Source of the DNA: Candidatus Scybalocola fimicaballi
Lineage (GTDB): Bacteria > Bacteroidota > Bacteroidia > Bacteroidales > Paludibacteraceae
DNA length: 34,427 nt
Direction: 5' to 3'
Assembly (NCBI GenBank): GCA_002317115.1
Contig: DCIP01000103.1
Span: forward strand, 1-34,427
Below the pieces are notes generated by a model, which had not been told where the DNA came from, made no database searches, and worked only from the letters and a program-made list of their open reading frames with translations. Below are positions 15,817 through 24,221 of this stretch, one piece after another. The translations under genes and the position numbers were made by a program. Positions within the stretch are counted from its first letter, which is position 1, and each line of letters opens with the position of its first letter.

Positions 15817-17850
15817 ATGGCCTATACTCCATACATTGATCCACAGACTGATGAGTTGCTTCGCCAATACTACGAAGCTCACATGCCGATTCAAAGCAAT
15901 GCGAAATCAGCTGGATTGTCGTACCGTGAGATCTTGAAGAAGTATTGGGGTTATGATTCGTTCCGCCCGATGCAGGAGGAGATTATCAATTCTATCGGAT
16001 CGGGCAAGGATACGTTGGCTCTTCTTCCTACAGGTGGAGGAAAGAGTATCACATTCCAAGTGCCGACGATGGCTAAGGATGGCGTTTGCCTTGTCATCAC
16101 TCCGCTTGTGTCGTTGATGAAAGACCAGGTTGAGAATCTGCAGCGTATTGGCATAAAGGCGGCGTATATCCATTCCGGTATGGAGCCGAAAGATGTTTAT
16201 CGTGTGATTGAAAACGCTTGCTACGACGCATTCAAATTTCTCTATATATCTCCTGAACGACTATCGCTTGATTCTTTTCGCAACAATCTCTATCGTATGG
16301 ATATCTGCATGATTGCTGTGGATGAGTCGCACTGTATTTCGCAATGGGGATACGATTTCCGCCCGTCTTATTTGAAGATAAGTGAAATACGTGATTTGCT
16401 TCAGCAGACGCCGGTGTTGGCTCTTACAGCGACCGCTACGCCCGAAGTGGTGGATGATATCCAGACGAAATTGAAGTTTAAGCAGAAGAATGTTTTCCGC
16501 AAAACTTTCCTACGTAAGAATCTCTCTTATCTTGTACGCCAAACAGACGATAAAATCGAGTATATCAAACGAATATTGGATAGTCAGCAGGGGCAGGGCA
16601 CATCGATCGTCTATGTTCGTTCACGAAAGTTGACGGAGGAGGTTGCTGCGAAACTTAATGCTCTCGGAATATCAGCGGAGAGTTATCATGCCGGACTTGA
16701 TGCACGACTCAAGGATGAGAAGCAGACAAAGTGGAAGAATGGAAGTGTGCGAGTCATTGTGGCGACTAATGCCTTCGGTATGGGAATCGACAAGGGTGAT
16801 GTGCGCACCGTCATCCACTATACATTGCCTGAGAATCTTGAGGCATATTTCCAGGAAGCCGGACGTGCAGGTCGAGATGAGAAGGATTCGTTTGCTATCT
16901 TGCTTTACGACAGTAAGGATTTTGGTTCATTCAGAAAACACCTGTTGGATGAATTCCCGTTGAAGGATTATGTCCGCGTCGTCTACGATGATATTTGCCG
17001 ATATCTGAATATTCCTATTCATGAAGGTGCGGGCTGGAACGCGGAGATTGACATTTGGAAGTTTTGCAAGGAGCGTGGACATAAATATGAGAGGGTAGAG
17101 TCGTGCCTGAATATATTGTCGCAGAATGGTTATCTCAACTATTCTCCCAATGCCACTCGCCCGTCAAGATTGATGTTCAATGTGCGACGCGATGATCTCT
17201 ATAAAGACGATTATGACACTGTGCCGGAATTCTCCAATCGAGTGATGGCGACGGTGATGCGACTATATGAAGGAGTTTTTGCCGATTGGGTTTTCATTGA
17301 TGAGGATGATATAGCCCACGAACTTGGAGTGTATGGCAACGCCCGTCAGCAGGTTTATAATGCTCTGCAGAACCTACGTTCGTTTGGTATAATCAAATAT
17401 GTGCCTGGCAAACAAGCGACGTTTATAGAGCTCTTGGTTAACCGTCAGGATCCCAAGCATGTGGCTATCTCTAAAGATTCGTATGAGATACGTAAGGAGC
17501 GAGCCATCTACCGTATGGAGAATATGATTCAGTACGTGCAGTACAAGACCAAGTGTAGAAGCCAGATGCTTCTCCATTATTTTGGAGATACGGAGGCAAA
17601 ACCGTGTGGCACATGTGATGTTTGTCGTGAACTTGGAAAAAAGACTCCGGAGCAGATTCAGGAGTTGCAACGAGAAGATTTCCGCACGTCTATAAGACTA
17701 CGAGTCCAGCTTCGTGAAGGCAATATCAATGAAGCTACACTCCGACATATCTATCAGTACCGTCTTCCTGATTTTGAAAGAGAATTTGCTGATATGATGG
17801 AGAAAGGAATCATCACAAGCAATGAAGGAGGTTGGCTATATTGCAAATGA
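15817..17850 (+). CDS. recQ: ATP-dependent DNA helicase RecQ
   Basis: A 3'-5' superfamily 2 helicase for recombination and fork repair. With the ATG at 15817 it has 677 residues. Motifs: 0 (YWGYDSFRPMQ, 43-53), Walker A LLPTGGGKS (69-77), DEAH-type DESH (169-172) followed by the RecQ aromatic loop QWGYDFRPSY, motif V TNAFGMGIDKGDVR and motif VI QEAGRAGRD. The RecQ-Ct zinc site has four Cys at about 580, 597, 600 and 603 (KPCGTCDVC), followed by a winged helix. There is no HRDC domain of the usual type; the C-terminal 70 residues are short and helical. An N-terminal extension of about 38 residues precedes the core. Monocistronic, converging on the HTH gene with 11 bases between stops. Confidence 0.95.
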   Translation: MAYTPYIDPQTDELLRQYYEAHMPIQSNAKSAGLSYREILKKYWGYDSFRPMQEEIINSIGSGKDTLALLPTGGGKSITFQVPTMAKDGVCLVITPLVSLMKDQVENLQRIGIKAAYIHSGMEPKDVYRVIENACYDAFKFLYISPERLSLDSFRNNLYRMDICMIAVDESHCISQWGYDFRPSYLKISEIRDLLQQTPVLALTATATPEVVDDIQTKLKFKQKNVFRKTFLRKNLSYLVRQTDDKIEYIKRILDSQQGQGTSIVYVRSRKLTEEVAAKLNALGISAESYHAGLDARLKDEKQTKWKNGSVRVIVATNAFGMGIDKGDVRTVIHYTLPENLEAYFQEAGRAGRDEKDSFAILLYDSKDFGSFRKHLLDEFPLKDYVRVVYDDICRYLNIPIHEGAGWNAEIDIWKFCKERGHKYERVESCLNILSQNGYLNYSPNATRPSRLMFNVRRDDLYKDDYDTVPEFSNRVMATVMRLYEGVFADWVFIDEDDIAHELGVYGNARQQVYNALQNLRSFGIIKYVPGKQATFIELLVNRQDPKHVAISKDSYEIRKERAIYRMENMIQYVQYKTKCRSQMLLHYFGDTEAKPCGTCDVCRELGKKTPEQIQELQREDFRTSIRLRVQLREGNINEATLRHIYQYRLPDFEREFADMMEKGIITSNEGGWLYCK

Positions 17851-17861
17851 TGGTATTGTTG

Positions 17862-18158
17862 TTATGCGATAACCAGAGAAAAATTCAATCCCAAGGCATG
17901 AGCCATCATTAAAAAAGTTGAGAGTTGCATATCTGTTTTCCCTTTTTCAAGAGCTGTGATATAAGTTCTGCTTTTCCCGACAATTTCAGCTAATTGACTT
18001 TGGCTGATTTTTCTTCTTTTACGTTCTTCTTTAAGCACTTCTGCCAAATACCATGCTTGTGCTTTTGCATTGAATTCTGTTCGTGTTGCAGTACCTTCTT
18101 CTCCATATTTCTCGGAAAGTACAGAATTCATTGACGTCAAATTTTTTGTGTTTATCAT
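17862..18158 (-). CDS. HigA-like XRE-family antitoxin/regulator (orphan)
   Basis: A 98-residue protein with a C-terminal XRE helix-turn-helix (about residues 44-95; SQSQLAEIVGKSRTYITALE is the recognition region) and an N-terminal helical extension. Size and layout fit HigA-type antitoxins of RelE/ParE-family toxin modules, in which the toxin gene comes first. No intact toxin gene lies upstream; only a short frame that may be its tail remains (18161-18226). The start is set by a strong GGAGGA ribosome-binding site at 18165-18170, six bases from the ATG, which is unusual for this phylum where such sites are rare. It could now act as a stand-alone repressor. Confidence 0.8.
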   Translation of the reverse strand: MINTKNLTSMNSVLSEKYGEEGTATRTEFNAKAQAWYLAEVLKEERKRRKISQSQLAEIVGKSRTYITALEKGKTDMQLSTFLMMAHALGLNFSLVIA

Positions 18159-18160
18159 AT

Positions 18161-18226
18161 TTATTCCTCCATTTCTTTAGTTAGTTTTTGTGCTTTTTGA
18201 ATCTCTGCTTGGTATTGTTTTGTGCT
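18161..18226 (-). pseudogene. Possible C-terminal remnant of a HigB/RelE-like toxin gene
   Basis: Open frame of 21 codons plus stop ending two bases before the HTH gene's ATG, with the antitoxin ribosome-binding site inside it. It encodes KQYQAEIQKAQKLTKEME near its end, which resembles the basic C-terminal helix of Gp49/HigB-like toxins (pattern P..EI.KA..L..EY). An in-frame stop at 18227-18229 and further stops upstream block any longer product. The spacing is what a coupled toxin-antitoxin pair would leave. The match is short, so this is tentative; an alternative is chance, or the 21-codon leader frame that starts at ATG 18242. Confidence 0.4.
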
Positions 18227-18312
18227 TTACTTCATTATCCATGTGTAAAAGTAATGTTTTTATGACAATTTATTTATAAAATGTATTGAATTTCTTACAT
18301 TGATGCTAGTTT

Positions 18313-20298
18313 TTATAGCGAATATCCCAGAGTAAATCTTAATTGCGTCGATTTATTGCCTTCGATGATTTCATTTGCTTGACTACCTATCTTTTCTCTT
18401 CCGTCAGTATAAATCAATCCGCTATATTTGGCGTTGAATTGCATACGCGGGGTGATTTTCCACTGAGCTGACACTCCGATGTGATGGCCTATACCGTAGA
18501 ATACAGGCATAGAAAAATAGCCTGTCACGTCTTTCTCCGACATGCTGATTCTGTTTTGGTAATCAGGGGTGTGGAAATATGCGTATCTGATGGATAGATT
18601 TGCTCTTTTATTGCGACGTGAAAGCGTCAAATCTTGGGCGACGACATACCCCCAGTCGAATAACTTGTTTGCCTCTACAATCGTCTTATAGTTGACGACG
18701 GTTCGGCTTTCATCTTTATACGTCAGTCTCCAACTGTGCATCTCTTTCTCAAACACATGTTTGCTATAGTCTGTCTGGAATTTTGTATGCTTGCGATACT
18801 TTGCAGTCAACTTTTTATTTACTCCAAATCCAATATCCACCGTCACCATACAGTCTGATCCTTCACTTGGTTCCCCTACCTGGTATCTCAACCAATTAAA
18901 TCTATACACATCAACGTAGCCACGCAGATGAATGTGTGGGTAGGGGAGTAAGTTAGCCCCTAAAAAGACTCCACTTTCGTTCTGGTTCCTGCTGCTCTCA
19001 CCAAACGCATTGGCGAAATCCGCGTTGTATTCTGGTGTGTAGTGACGTTGGACCAATGAAAATGACAATCTGCTGTTGGCGTGGATTTGTGCATGGTTGA
19101 CCATGGCATATCCGTCGTCGGCTGATTTTGCAAACTCTCCTGCCAGATGGATATTCCTCAGTTTCACTTTATAGTCTACGCTCAAATCGTAATTGTCTGC
19201 TCTGTCTCGTGTGCGGAGAATATTGTAGGGTTGGTTGTTCGGAGTGAGAATATGGTCGAATTTGTAGTATAATCCTGTCGCACCGATACTCCACCTTTTC
19301 TGCTTCCACTTTATATTCCCGCCGAACATATTTCTCTCCACATTCTTTCGTTTTGCCAATTCGGCTACAGTACGATGATAACCATCGGATTTAATGCTGT
19401 TGATTGTGGCGGAGTCGGATAGGGTGGCATCTAATTTCTGATGTGCTCCGAACAAACTGATTTGTATTTTGTTGACGGGTGAAAGCATTGCTCCGCCTCC
19501 ACGGTAATAGCCATATTCCGACGTCGACGAATGACGTGTGATTCCTTCGTAGGAAAACATATCCCCGTCGATGCAACCAGACTTGCCAAGATTATAACCT
19601 CCGATTGTTAAACCTTGTCCGAACGACGCGTGAAAATCTCCAACGATTATTTTATCAAACCATTTGACATCTCTCAATTCGAAGCTTGCCGACGCATAGT
19701 CTGTTATTCCGTCGTTGGTGCTGAAGAATCGTTCTCCGGCGTCTTCTTCCATGCTGAAACTCATAAACATTTTTGTTCCCGCCTGCACTTTCAATTTAAG
19801 ATATGTCTGCCATGGATTGCCTAAATATGGATTCTTGGCGTCGCTTTTATATCCTGATTTGTTTGGAAATATTCGTCCAGCAAACGACGTGAATGACGTG
19901 TGGATCTGGTTGAAACTATCGTCGCCTTTTATGCTGTCTCTGTTGCCAACGTATGCGTAACGCTTGAGGAAATCCAATTCTGATGTGCTTATCCCGTCGC
20001 AATTCTTCAATTCATAAATCGAATAAAACTGGTTGTATAATTCACGATGACGCAGAATGCCTTTGATCGCACTCTGTCCAAGCATCGGGATCTTTTTCAG
20101 AAAACTTTCATCCACTGAGTTTAATTCAATTCCGTGAGCCAACAATTCCGTTAGTTCGTCTGTCATCTGCTCCACATCCACAAATGTCTCGTCGTCGACA
20201 TTCTCCAGCTCCTCCATATAGGTTTCGATGAGGCTGTCTTCGTTGGCAAACATGATTGACTGAAACAACAACAATAATATCACCAGACTATTTCGCAT
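18313..20298 (-). CDS. Helix-hairpin-helix domain protein fused to a large outer-membrane-type barrel
   Basis: 661 residues from the ATG at 20298. Signal peptide (about 1-18, ending FAN), then a helical segment (about 20-60) and tandem ComEA-like helix-hairpin-helix motifs (about 60-115; ELNSVDESFLKKIPMLGQ and the following YSIYELKNCDGISTSEL). The remaining 540 residues are repeated amphipathic beta strands ending LRFTLGYSL, as in outer-membrane barrels. HhH motifs normally bind DNA non-specifically. The start overlaps the end of the upstream barrel gene by 11 bases, so the two are translationally coupled. The longer frame from 20352 lies within that gene and lacks an N-terminal signal. DNA binding or uptake at the surface is conceivable but unproved. 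Confidence 0.82.
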   Translation of the reverse strand: MRNSLVILLLLFQSIMFANEDSLIETYMEELENVDDETFVDVEQMTDELTELLAHGIELNSVDESFLKKIPMLGQSAIKGILRHRELYNQFYSIYELKNCDGISTSELDFLKRYAYVGNRDSIKGDDSFNQIHTSFTSFAGRIFPNKSGYKSDAKNPYLGNPWQTYLKLKVQAGTKMFMSFSMEEDAGERFFSTNDGITDYASASFELRDVKWFDKIIVGDFHASFGQGLTIGGYNLGKSGCIDGDMFSYEGITRHSSTSEYGYYRGGGAMLSPVNKIQISLFGAHQKLDATLSDSATINSIKSDGYHRTVAELAKRKNVERNMFGGNIKWKQKRWSIGATGLYYKFDHILTPNNQPYNILRTRDRADNYDLSVDYKVKLRNIHLAGEFAKSADDGYAMVNHAQIHANSRLSFSLVQRHYTPEYNADFANAFGESSRNQNESGVFLGANLLPYPHIHLRGYVDVYRFNWLRYQVGEPSEGSDCMVTVDIGFGVNKKLTAKYRKHTKFQTDYSKHVFEKEMHSWRLTYKDESRTVVNYKTIVEANKLFDWGYVVAQDLTLSRRNKRANLSIRYAYFHTPDYQNRISMSEKDVTGYFSMPVFYGIGHHIGVSAQWKITPRMQFNAKYSGLIYTDGREKIGSQANEIIEGNKSTQLRFTLGYSL

Positions 20299-21085
20299 CT
20301 CTTTTCTTATTTTGAATTTTCCATTTGAATCCTGCTGACATGCTTGCCCCAAGTGTGTTGCAATAATCGGATGCCAATGAGAAATTAAAGCTGTCGACGT
20401 CGAATCCTATTCCAGCCGACGGGCGTATCGGCATCACACTCATTCCACAGCGTAGACCAACTTTGTCGATGTCGTAGCTGAATCCCATTCTGCCGACGAA
20501 ATCTTTGTTCTCTACTCCGAGCTCAGTAGCCCAGTTGACGTAGTTGTTGATTGTAAGATTGTAGGCGATGAAAGCAGAAAATAAGAATTCGGATTTGTCG
20601 ACATCAATAGATTTTCTACCGAGTTCAGAGTGAAATGCCAACAGATTGTCTTCAGCCAAATAACAGTAGAATCCCGGCACCACTTTGAATCCCGACATGT
20701 TTTCCTCTGTGCCGACGTGGTGGTGAAGCAAATAAGCAGCAGAGATTCCAGCGCTCATACGTGGGGTGAACATACGTGCCAGCGATGCTTTGATGGTTAT
20801 GTCGTTGTAGCCGGAATAGCCGAACGCAGACAGAGTGTAGCTATGGATTATGTTCGACGCCGGGAATGAAGCGTGAAGTACCGTCTCTCCTAATTCAGAG
20901 AGAAAGAACGCATTGTGATATCCCAAACTGACCTCTGTCTGTTCGAGTAACGCTGTGAATGAGCAGTTTTGGTGGAAATCATCGTAAACTGAAACTGATC
21001 CCATAGATTGTGAGTGTGGACTTTTTTCTTGTGAAACTGCTACTAATGAAACCAAGAAACACACTGCTACTAAATAATATTTCAT
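20288..21085 (-). CDS. Outer-membrane beta-barrel protein coupled to the HhH-barrel gene (PorV/PorQ-like?)
   Basis: A 265-residue exported protein with a signal peptide (cleavage after VAVS, about residue 18, then QEKS). The mature part has alternating strands with small-residue turns and tracts like FGYSGYNDITIKASLARMF and GAGxxFDVDSFNFSLA-type patterns, reminiscent of PorV/PorQ/FadL-like barrels. The 11-base overlap with the downstream HhH-barrel gene suggests the two proteins act together. A TATCTTTG element lies about 75 bases upstream. Family assignment is uncertain; an outer-membrane barrel is well supported by the strand pattern. Confidence 0.65.
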   Translation of the reverse strand: MKYYLVAVCFLVSLVAVSQEKSPHSQSMGSVSVYDDFHQNCSFTALLEQTEVSLGYHNAFFLSELGETVLHASFPASNIIHSYTLSAFGYSGYNDITIKASLARMFTPRMSAGISAAYLLHHHVGTEENMSGFKVVPGFYCYLAEDNLLAFHSELGRKSIDVDKSEFLFSAFIAYNLTINNYVNWATELGVENKDFVGRMGFSYDIDKVGLRCGMSVMPIRPSAGIGFDVDSFNFSLASDYCNTLGASMSAGFKWKIQNKKRDAK

Positions 21086-21159
21086 ATATTTTTAGTTACT
21101 AATTTTAGTTTGTACTTGTTTGTATAATCCGAAATGACTAAACCAAACATTTTCGGTTG

Positions 21160-21167
21160 CAAAGATA
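21160..21167 (-). promoter_or_regulatory. -7 promoter element for the barrel/HhH gene pair
   Basis: CAAAGATA on the plus strand reads TATCTTTG on the minus strand, an exact TAnnTTTG, 74 bases upstream of the gene start at 21085. Confidence 0.5.
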
Positions 21168-21200
21168 ATTAAACTTTTGAAAATGACATTACATGCGGAT

Positions 21201-21244
21201 TTATAAAAATAACGCCACCGCTGAAATCCAACAGCGGTGGCGTT
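21201..21244 (-). terminator. Strong terminator after the His/Tyr-rich outer-membrane protein
   Basis: Perfect 13-bp inverted repeat (21211-21223 with 21232-21244; AACGCCACCGCTG arm) with an 8-base loop, followed on the minus strand by ATTTTTAT. Confidence 0.85.
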
Positions 21245-21268
21245 TAGTTTTATCTCTTTTGTGAGATA

Positions 21269-21934
21269 TTATTTCAATTTGAAAGTGATTCCTCCTTGTG
21301 CGTATGGAAGACCGTTTCCTGAATCAGCTCCGAATTCAGCCTTGAATCCAAAAGCGCTGCTCACGAAAAATCTTGCTCCGATGAATGGCCCGAAGCAGAA
21401 CTTGTTGCGTGTCGGATTATCGCCATAGAAGCTATGGTAGTCAGCTCCATCCACGTAGTTCCAAATCTTCCAGTGTCCACCCATTAGCAATCCTGCGTAG
21501 ATGTCTATTTTCTCTACTGGGTCGAAATGGAAAGCTCCACGGAATGCTACGAAAATATTGTGCTGTTCTGCGTCGTAGTATAAATCGTTTGTGTAGTGGT
21601 GCCCGTGGTAGTCATATCCATGGTGGTCTGTGCCCCAAACATCGTAAAGGTAGTAGCTTGCAATACCTCCCAATGAGATAGCACACTTGCTTCCTATGCC
21701 TGCGATTCCTCCGTCAACACAAAGTGATAGCGGTGGAATCATGACCTCACGGAAATCTGTTGCAGAATGAGTCGGAGCTCCGACTGTGATGTCCATCGCT
21801 ACGCTACCCTCTGTAAAACCTGCGCCTCCATTTTTCTTCTTTCCTCCTTTACTGCTTCCCTTTGCGGGAGCGGCAGCCAAAGCTAATGAAGCGCACAAAA
21901 GCGCACATGTTACTGTTAATAGTTTTCTCATCAT
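21269..21934 (-). CDS. Outer-membrane beta-barrel protein with His/Tyr-rich loop
   Basis: A 221-residue exported protein: signal peptide (to about residue 20, ALAA), a Lys/Gly-rich linker (KGSSKGGKKKNGG, about 25-37), then beta strands ending in GGITFKLK, as in outer-membrane barrels. A loop near the middle (about 98-120) is packed with His, Tyr and Asp (DHHGYDYHGHHY), which could bind metal. Two ATGs in tandem (21934 and 21931) could both serve as start. It lies 49 bases after the methyltransferase gene on the same strand with no -7 element that I can find, so it may be read from purU. Function unknown. Confidence 0.7.
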   Translation of the reverse strand: MMRKLLTVTCALLCASLALAAAPAKGSSKGGKKKNGGAGFTEGSVAMDITVGAPTHSATDFREVMIPPLSLCVDGGIAGIGSKCAISLGGIASYYLYDVWGTDHHGYDYHGHHYTNDLYYDAEQHNIFVAFRGAFHFDPVEKIDIYAGLLMGGHWKIWNYVDGADYHSFYGDNPTRNKFCFGPFIGARFFVSSAFGFKAEFGADSGNGLPYAQGGITFKLK

Positions 21935-21983
21935 TTTCTATTCTTTCACTCTAACAACTGCAAAAAGTGTGCCAGAGAAATCT

Positions 21984-23180
21984 TTATCTTGCAGACGCTG
22001 TTGCTTTTCTGCAAATTGTTAATAAATGGTTGTTGTTTTCATCTGTGGTGGCGATGATGTATTTGTCGCCTCCGTCTTTTATGCCGAGCTTTTTCCTTAG
22101 TTCGTCTGCTTGCAACGGGAAGTTTCTGCAAGTGATGTTGGCTCGAGTTATGCCAGCAAGATTCTCCTTCAGATCTTTTTTGTTCATTGTGAAGGTTTTT
22201 TCCACTTCAAATCTTCTGCCAGGAAAATCTTCGCATAATTCATCCGACGTGAACAGATGGCTGAATGGTGCGATTTTCTTGACTTTCCCTGTCGCAAGAC
22301 TGTCGCTGATGTTTGCTTTTAGTATGGCGACGTTGGGCTCGTAGAGATAGGCCAGGGGTGCACTGTACGTCGGACATGCTGTTGGCGAAGCTGATGTAGA
22401 TTCCATCAATTCCGTCGATCCGTCCGATTTTATGTTTGCAGCTACTATTTTCTTGAATTCCGCGTCTTTTCTGCAGATGAAAAGCAATTCCTTGCATTCG
22501 TTGTCCACAGCCACCACATGTGCCTCTTCCACGCATCCGAGGTCTCTCACCGCTGATTTGATATCGAGCATTGGAGAAAGTTTTAGCATCAGACGGTCGC
22601 TTTTGCTGAGCAGTGTCTCTTTCAATGCCACTACGTCTGGCTCACAATCTTTTATCTCAACCGTTTTCTTTCCGTTCTTGTCGCGACGTGCGGGATCAAG
22701 GAAAACCAGATCGTAATGCGATGTGGATGCGTTGATCAATTCAATGCCGTCTGCGTTTGTGGCTGACACATTCGTCGCGCCGAGAGATTTGAAATTATGC
22801 GATGCTATTCTGCATAGTTCAGCATTTCGCTCCACATATTCGGCTGCTTTGAAATTGCGTGAGATAAAGTAGAAGTCTATTCCGAATCCGGATGTGAGGT
22901 CGATCATCGACGCACCGTCGCCTGCAATTGATTGCTTATACTTCGCCGTTTTCTCGGATGAACATTGCTCCATCGACAGCTTGACGGGATAAACGATATT
23001 GTCGGTATTGGCAAACGTTGGCAACTTTGCTTTGGCGATTTGTCTGCCTTCGATCTGTTGCAATGCGGCCCGGATATCGATCTCTTTTGCCGACGAGAAT
23101 TTCAATGCCAACTTCGCCACATCATCGTCCTGATGAGTGGTGATAAACGCTAACGTGTCGGCAGAGAAAAAGTCTTGCAT
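21984..23180 (-). CDS. Class I SAM-dependent methyltransferase with THUMP-like C-terminal domain
   Basis: 398 residues: an N-terminal helical region (1-85), a Rossmann methyltransferase core with motif I MIDLTSGFGIDFYF (about 92-105) and a motif-IV-like DLVFLDPARRD (about 155-165), then a C-terminal domain (about 300-395) of the THUMP-like type found in Bacteroidetes. DPARR in place of (D/N)PPY points to an RNA or small-molecule target rather than DNA, but the substrate is not evident. The gene starts 16 bases after purU ends and is probably co-transcribed with it. High confidence for the fold, low for the target. Confidence 0.82.
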   Translation of the reverse strand: MQDFFSADTLAFITTHQDDDVAKLALKFSSAKEIDIRAALQQIEGRQIAKAKLPTFANTDNIVYPVKLSMEQCSSEKTAKYKQSIAGDGASMIDLTSGFGIDFYFISRNFKAAEYVERNAELCRIASHNFKSLGATNVSATNADGIELINASTSHYDLVFLDPARRDKNGKKTVEIKDCEPDVVALKETLLSKSDRLMLKLSPMLDIKSAVRDLGCVEEAHVVAVDNECKELLFICRKDAEFKKIVAANIKSDGSTELMESTSASPTACPTYSAPLAYLYEPNVAILKANISDSLATGKVKKIAPFSHLFTSDELCEDFPGRRFEVEKTFTMNKKDLKENLAGITRANITCRNFPLQADELRKKLGIKDGGDKYIIATTDENNNHLLTICRKATASAR

Positions 23181-23196
23181 TTCTGATTAAGATGGA

Positions 23197-24063
23197 TTAA
23201 GAGAATACGACAGTCTTGTTCTTGTAAACCAACACTTTTCTGTCGATATGTTTCTCCACTGCACGGGAAAGCACGATTTTCTCCAAATCCTCACCCTTAT
23301 GTATGAAACTCTTCACTGAATCCTTGTGAGTTACACGGGCAACATCCTGCTCGATGATCGGACCTGCGTCAAGCTCTGTAGTGACATAGTGAGAAGTGGC
23401 ACCGATAATCTTCACGCCTCTCTCGAATGCCTGGTGGTATGGCTTTGCTCCAACGAAAGCAGGCAAGAATGAGTGGTGGATGTTGATGATCTTGTTAGGA
23501 TATGAGTTGATCATGTTCTCGCTGATGATCTGCATGTATCTTGCAAGCACGATGAAGTCGATCTTGTTTTCTGCAAGAAGCTCCATCTCCGCTTTCTCAA
23601 CCTCAGCCTTATTCTCCTTTGTTACGCTGAACACGTGATATGGAATGCCGAACTTCTCGCCAACCCATGCCAAATCTGGGTGGTTGGAAACGATCAACGG
23701 AATATCTACATTAAGCTCGCCTGCTGAGTAGCGGGCAAGGATATCGAACAAGCAGTGTGACATCTTCGACACAAAGATAGCCATGCGAGGCTTCACGTCT
23801 GAGAAATACAAGTTGAACTGCATGTCGTAGCGTGAACCAAACAATGTTGTGAAATACTCGTTAAGCTTTTCGCGTGGGATAAGGAAGTTAGTCAAATCCC
23901 ACTCGATACGAGTGAAGAAAGTGTTCTGCTGATAGTCAACGTGCTGGTCAAGGTAAAGAATGTTTCCCTTGTTGACGTTGATGAAACTAGTCACTGCCGC
24001 CAAGATACCCTCCTGGTCTGGACAGTGAATAAGAAGTATCGCAGTGTTGCTTTTCTGTTCCAT
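23197..24063 (-). CDS. purU: Formyltetrahydrofolate deformylase
   Basis: Hydrolyses 10-formyl-THF to THF and formate, balancing one-carbon pools and feeding formate to purine synthesis. With the ATG at 24063 it has 288 residues. An N-terminal ACT domain (about 8-80, LIHCPDQEGILAAVTSF) is followed by a formyltransferase-fold domain with the catalytic triad Asn194, His196 and Asp232 (INIHHSFLP and TTELDAGPI). The longer frame beginning at 24090 is rejected because it runs into the promoter. First gene of a run with the THUMP-like methyltransferase. Confidence 0.95.
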   Translation of the reverse strand: MEQKSNTAILLIHCPDQEGILAAVTSFINVNKGNILYLDQHVDYQQNTFFTRIEWDLTNFLIPREKLNEYFTTLFGSRYDMQFNLYFSDVKPRMAIFVSKMSHCLFDILARYSAGELNVDIPLIVSNHPDLAWVGEKFGIPYHVFSVTKENKAEVEKAEMELLAENKIDFIVLARYMQIISENMINSYPNKIINIHHSFLPAFVGAKPYHQAFERGVKIIGATSHYVTTELDAGPIIEQDVARVTHKDSVKSFIHKGEDLEKIVLSRAVEKHIDRKVLVYKNKTVVFS

Positions 24064-24087
24064 GTCAATAAATTTCGTTTTATGTTG

Positions 24088-24119
24088 CAAAAATAGTATT
24101 TATACAGATGATATGCAAT
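24088..24119 (-). promoter_or_regulatory. Promoter for purU (ATTG - 20 bp - TATTTTTG)
   Basis: On the minus strand TATTTTTG (24095-24088) is preceded by ATTG (24119-24116) with a 20-bp spacer. The ATG follows 24 bases later. Confidence 0.55.
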
Positions 24120-24170
24120 AAAAATGCTGAATGACGAGCTCTAAATGAACAATTAGATATGCTTATAAAA

Positions 24171-24202
24171 CAAAAAGGAACGCTTGTTGGCGTTCCTTTT
24201 TG
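24171..24202 (-). terminator. Terminator after the type B secreted protein
   Basis: Perfect 13-bp inverted repeat (24171-24183 with 24190-24202; CAAAAAGGAACGC arm), 6-base loop, T-rich 3' side on either strand. It separates the large secreted protein from purU. Confidence 0.85.
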
Positions 24203-24221
24203 TCATTATAGATAAATGTCA

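Noticed and set aside
18177..18242. 21-codon minus-strand leader frame (ATG 18242) upstream of the HTH gene
   Set aside because: It could be a leader peptide, but its residues match nothing and the overlapping frame ending at 18161 has better toxin-like content and coupling geometry.
24064..24221. Possible riboswitch upstream of purU
   Set aside because: The promoter is only 24 bases from the start codon, leaving no room for an aptamer, and the rest of the gap is a terminator of the next gene.
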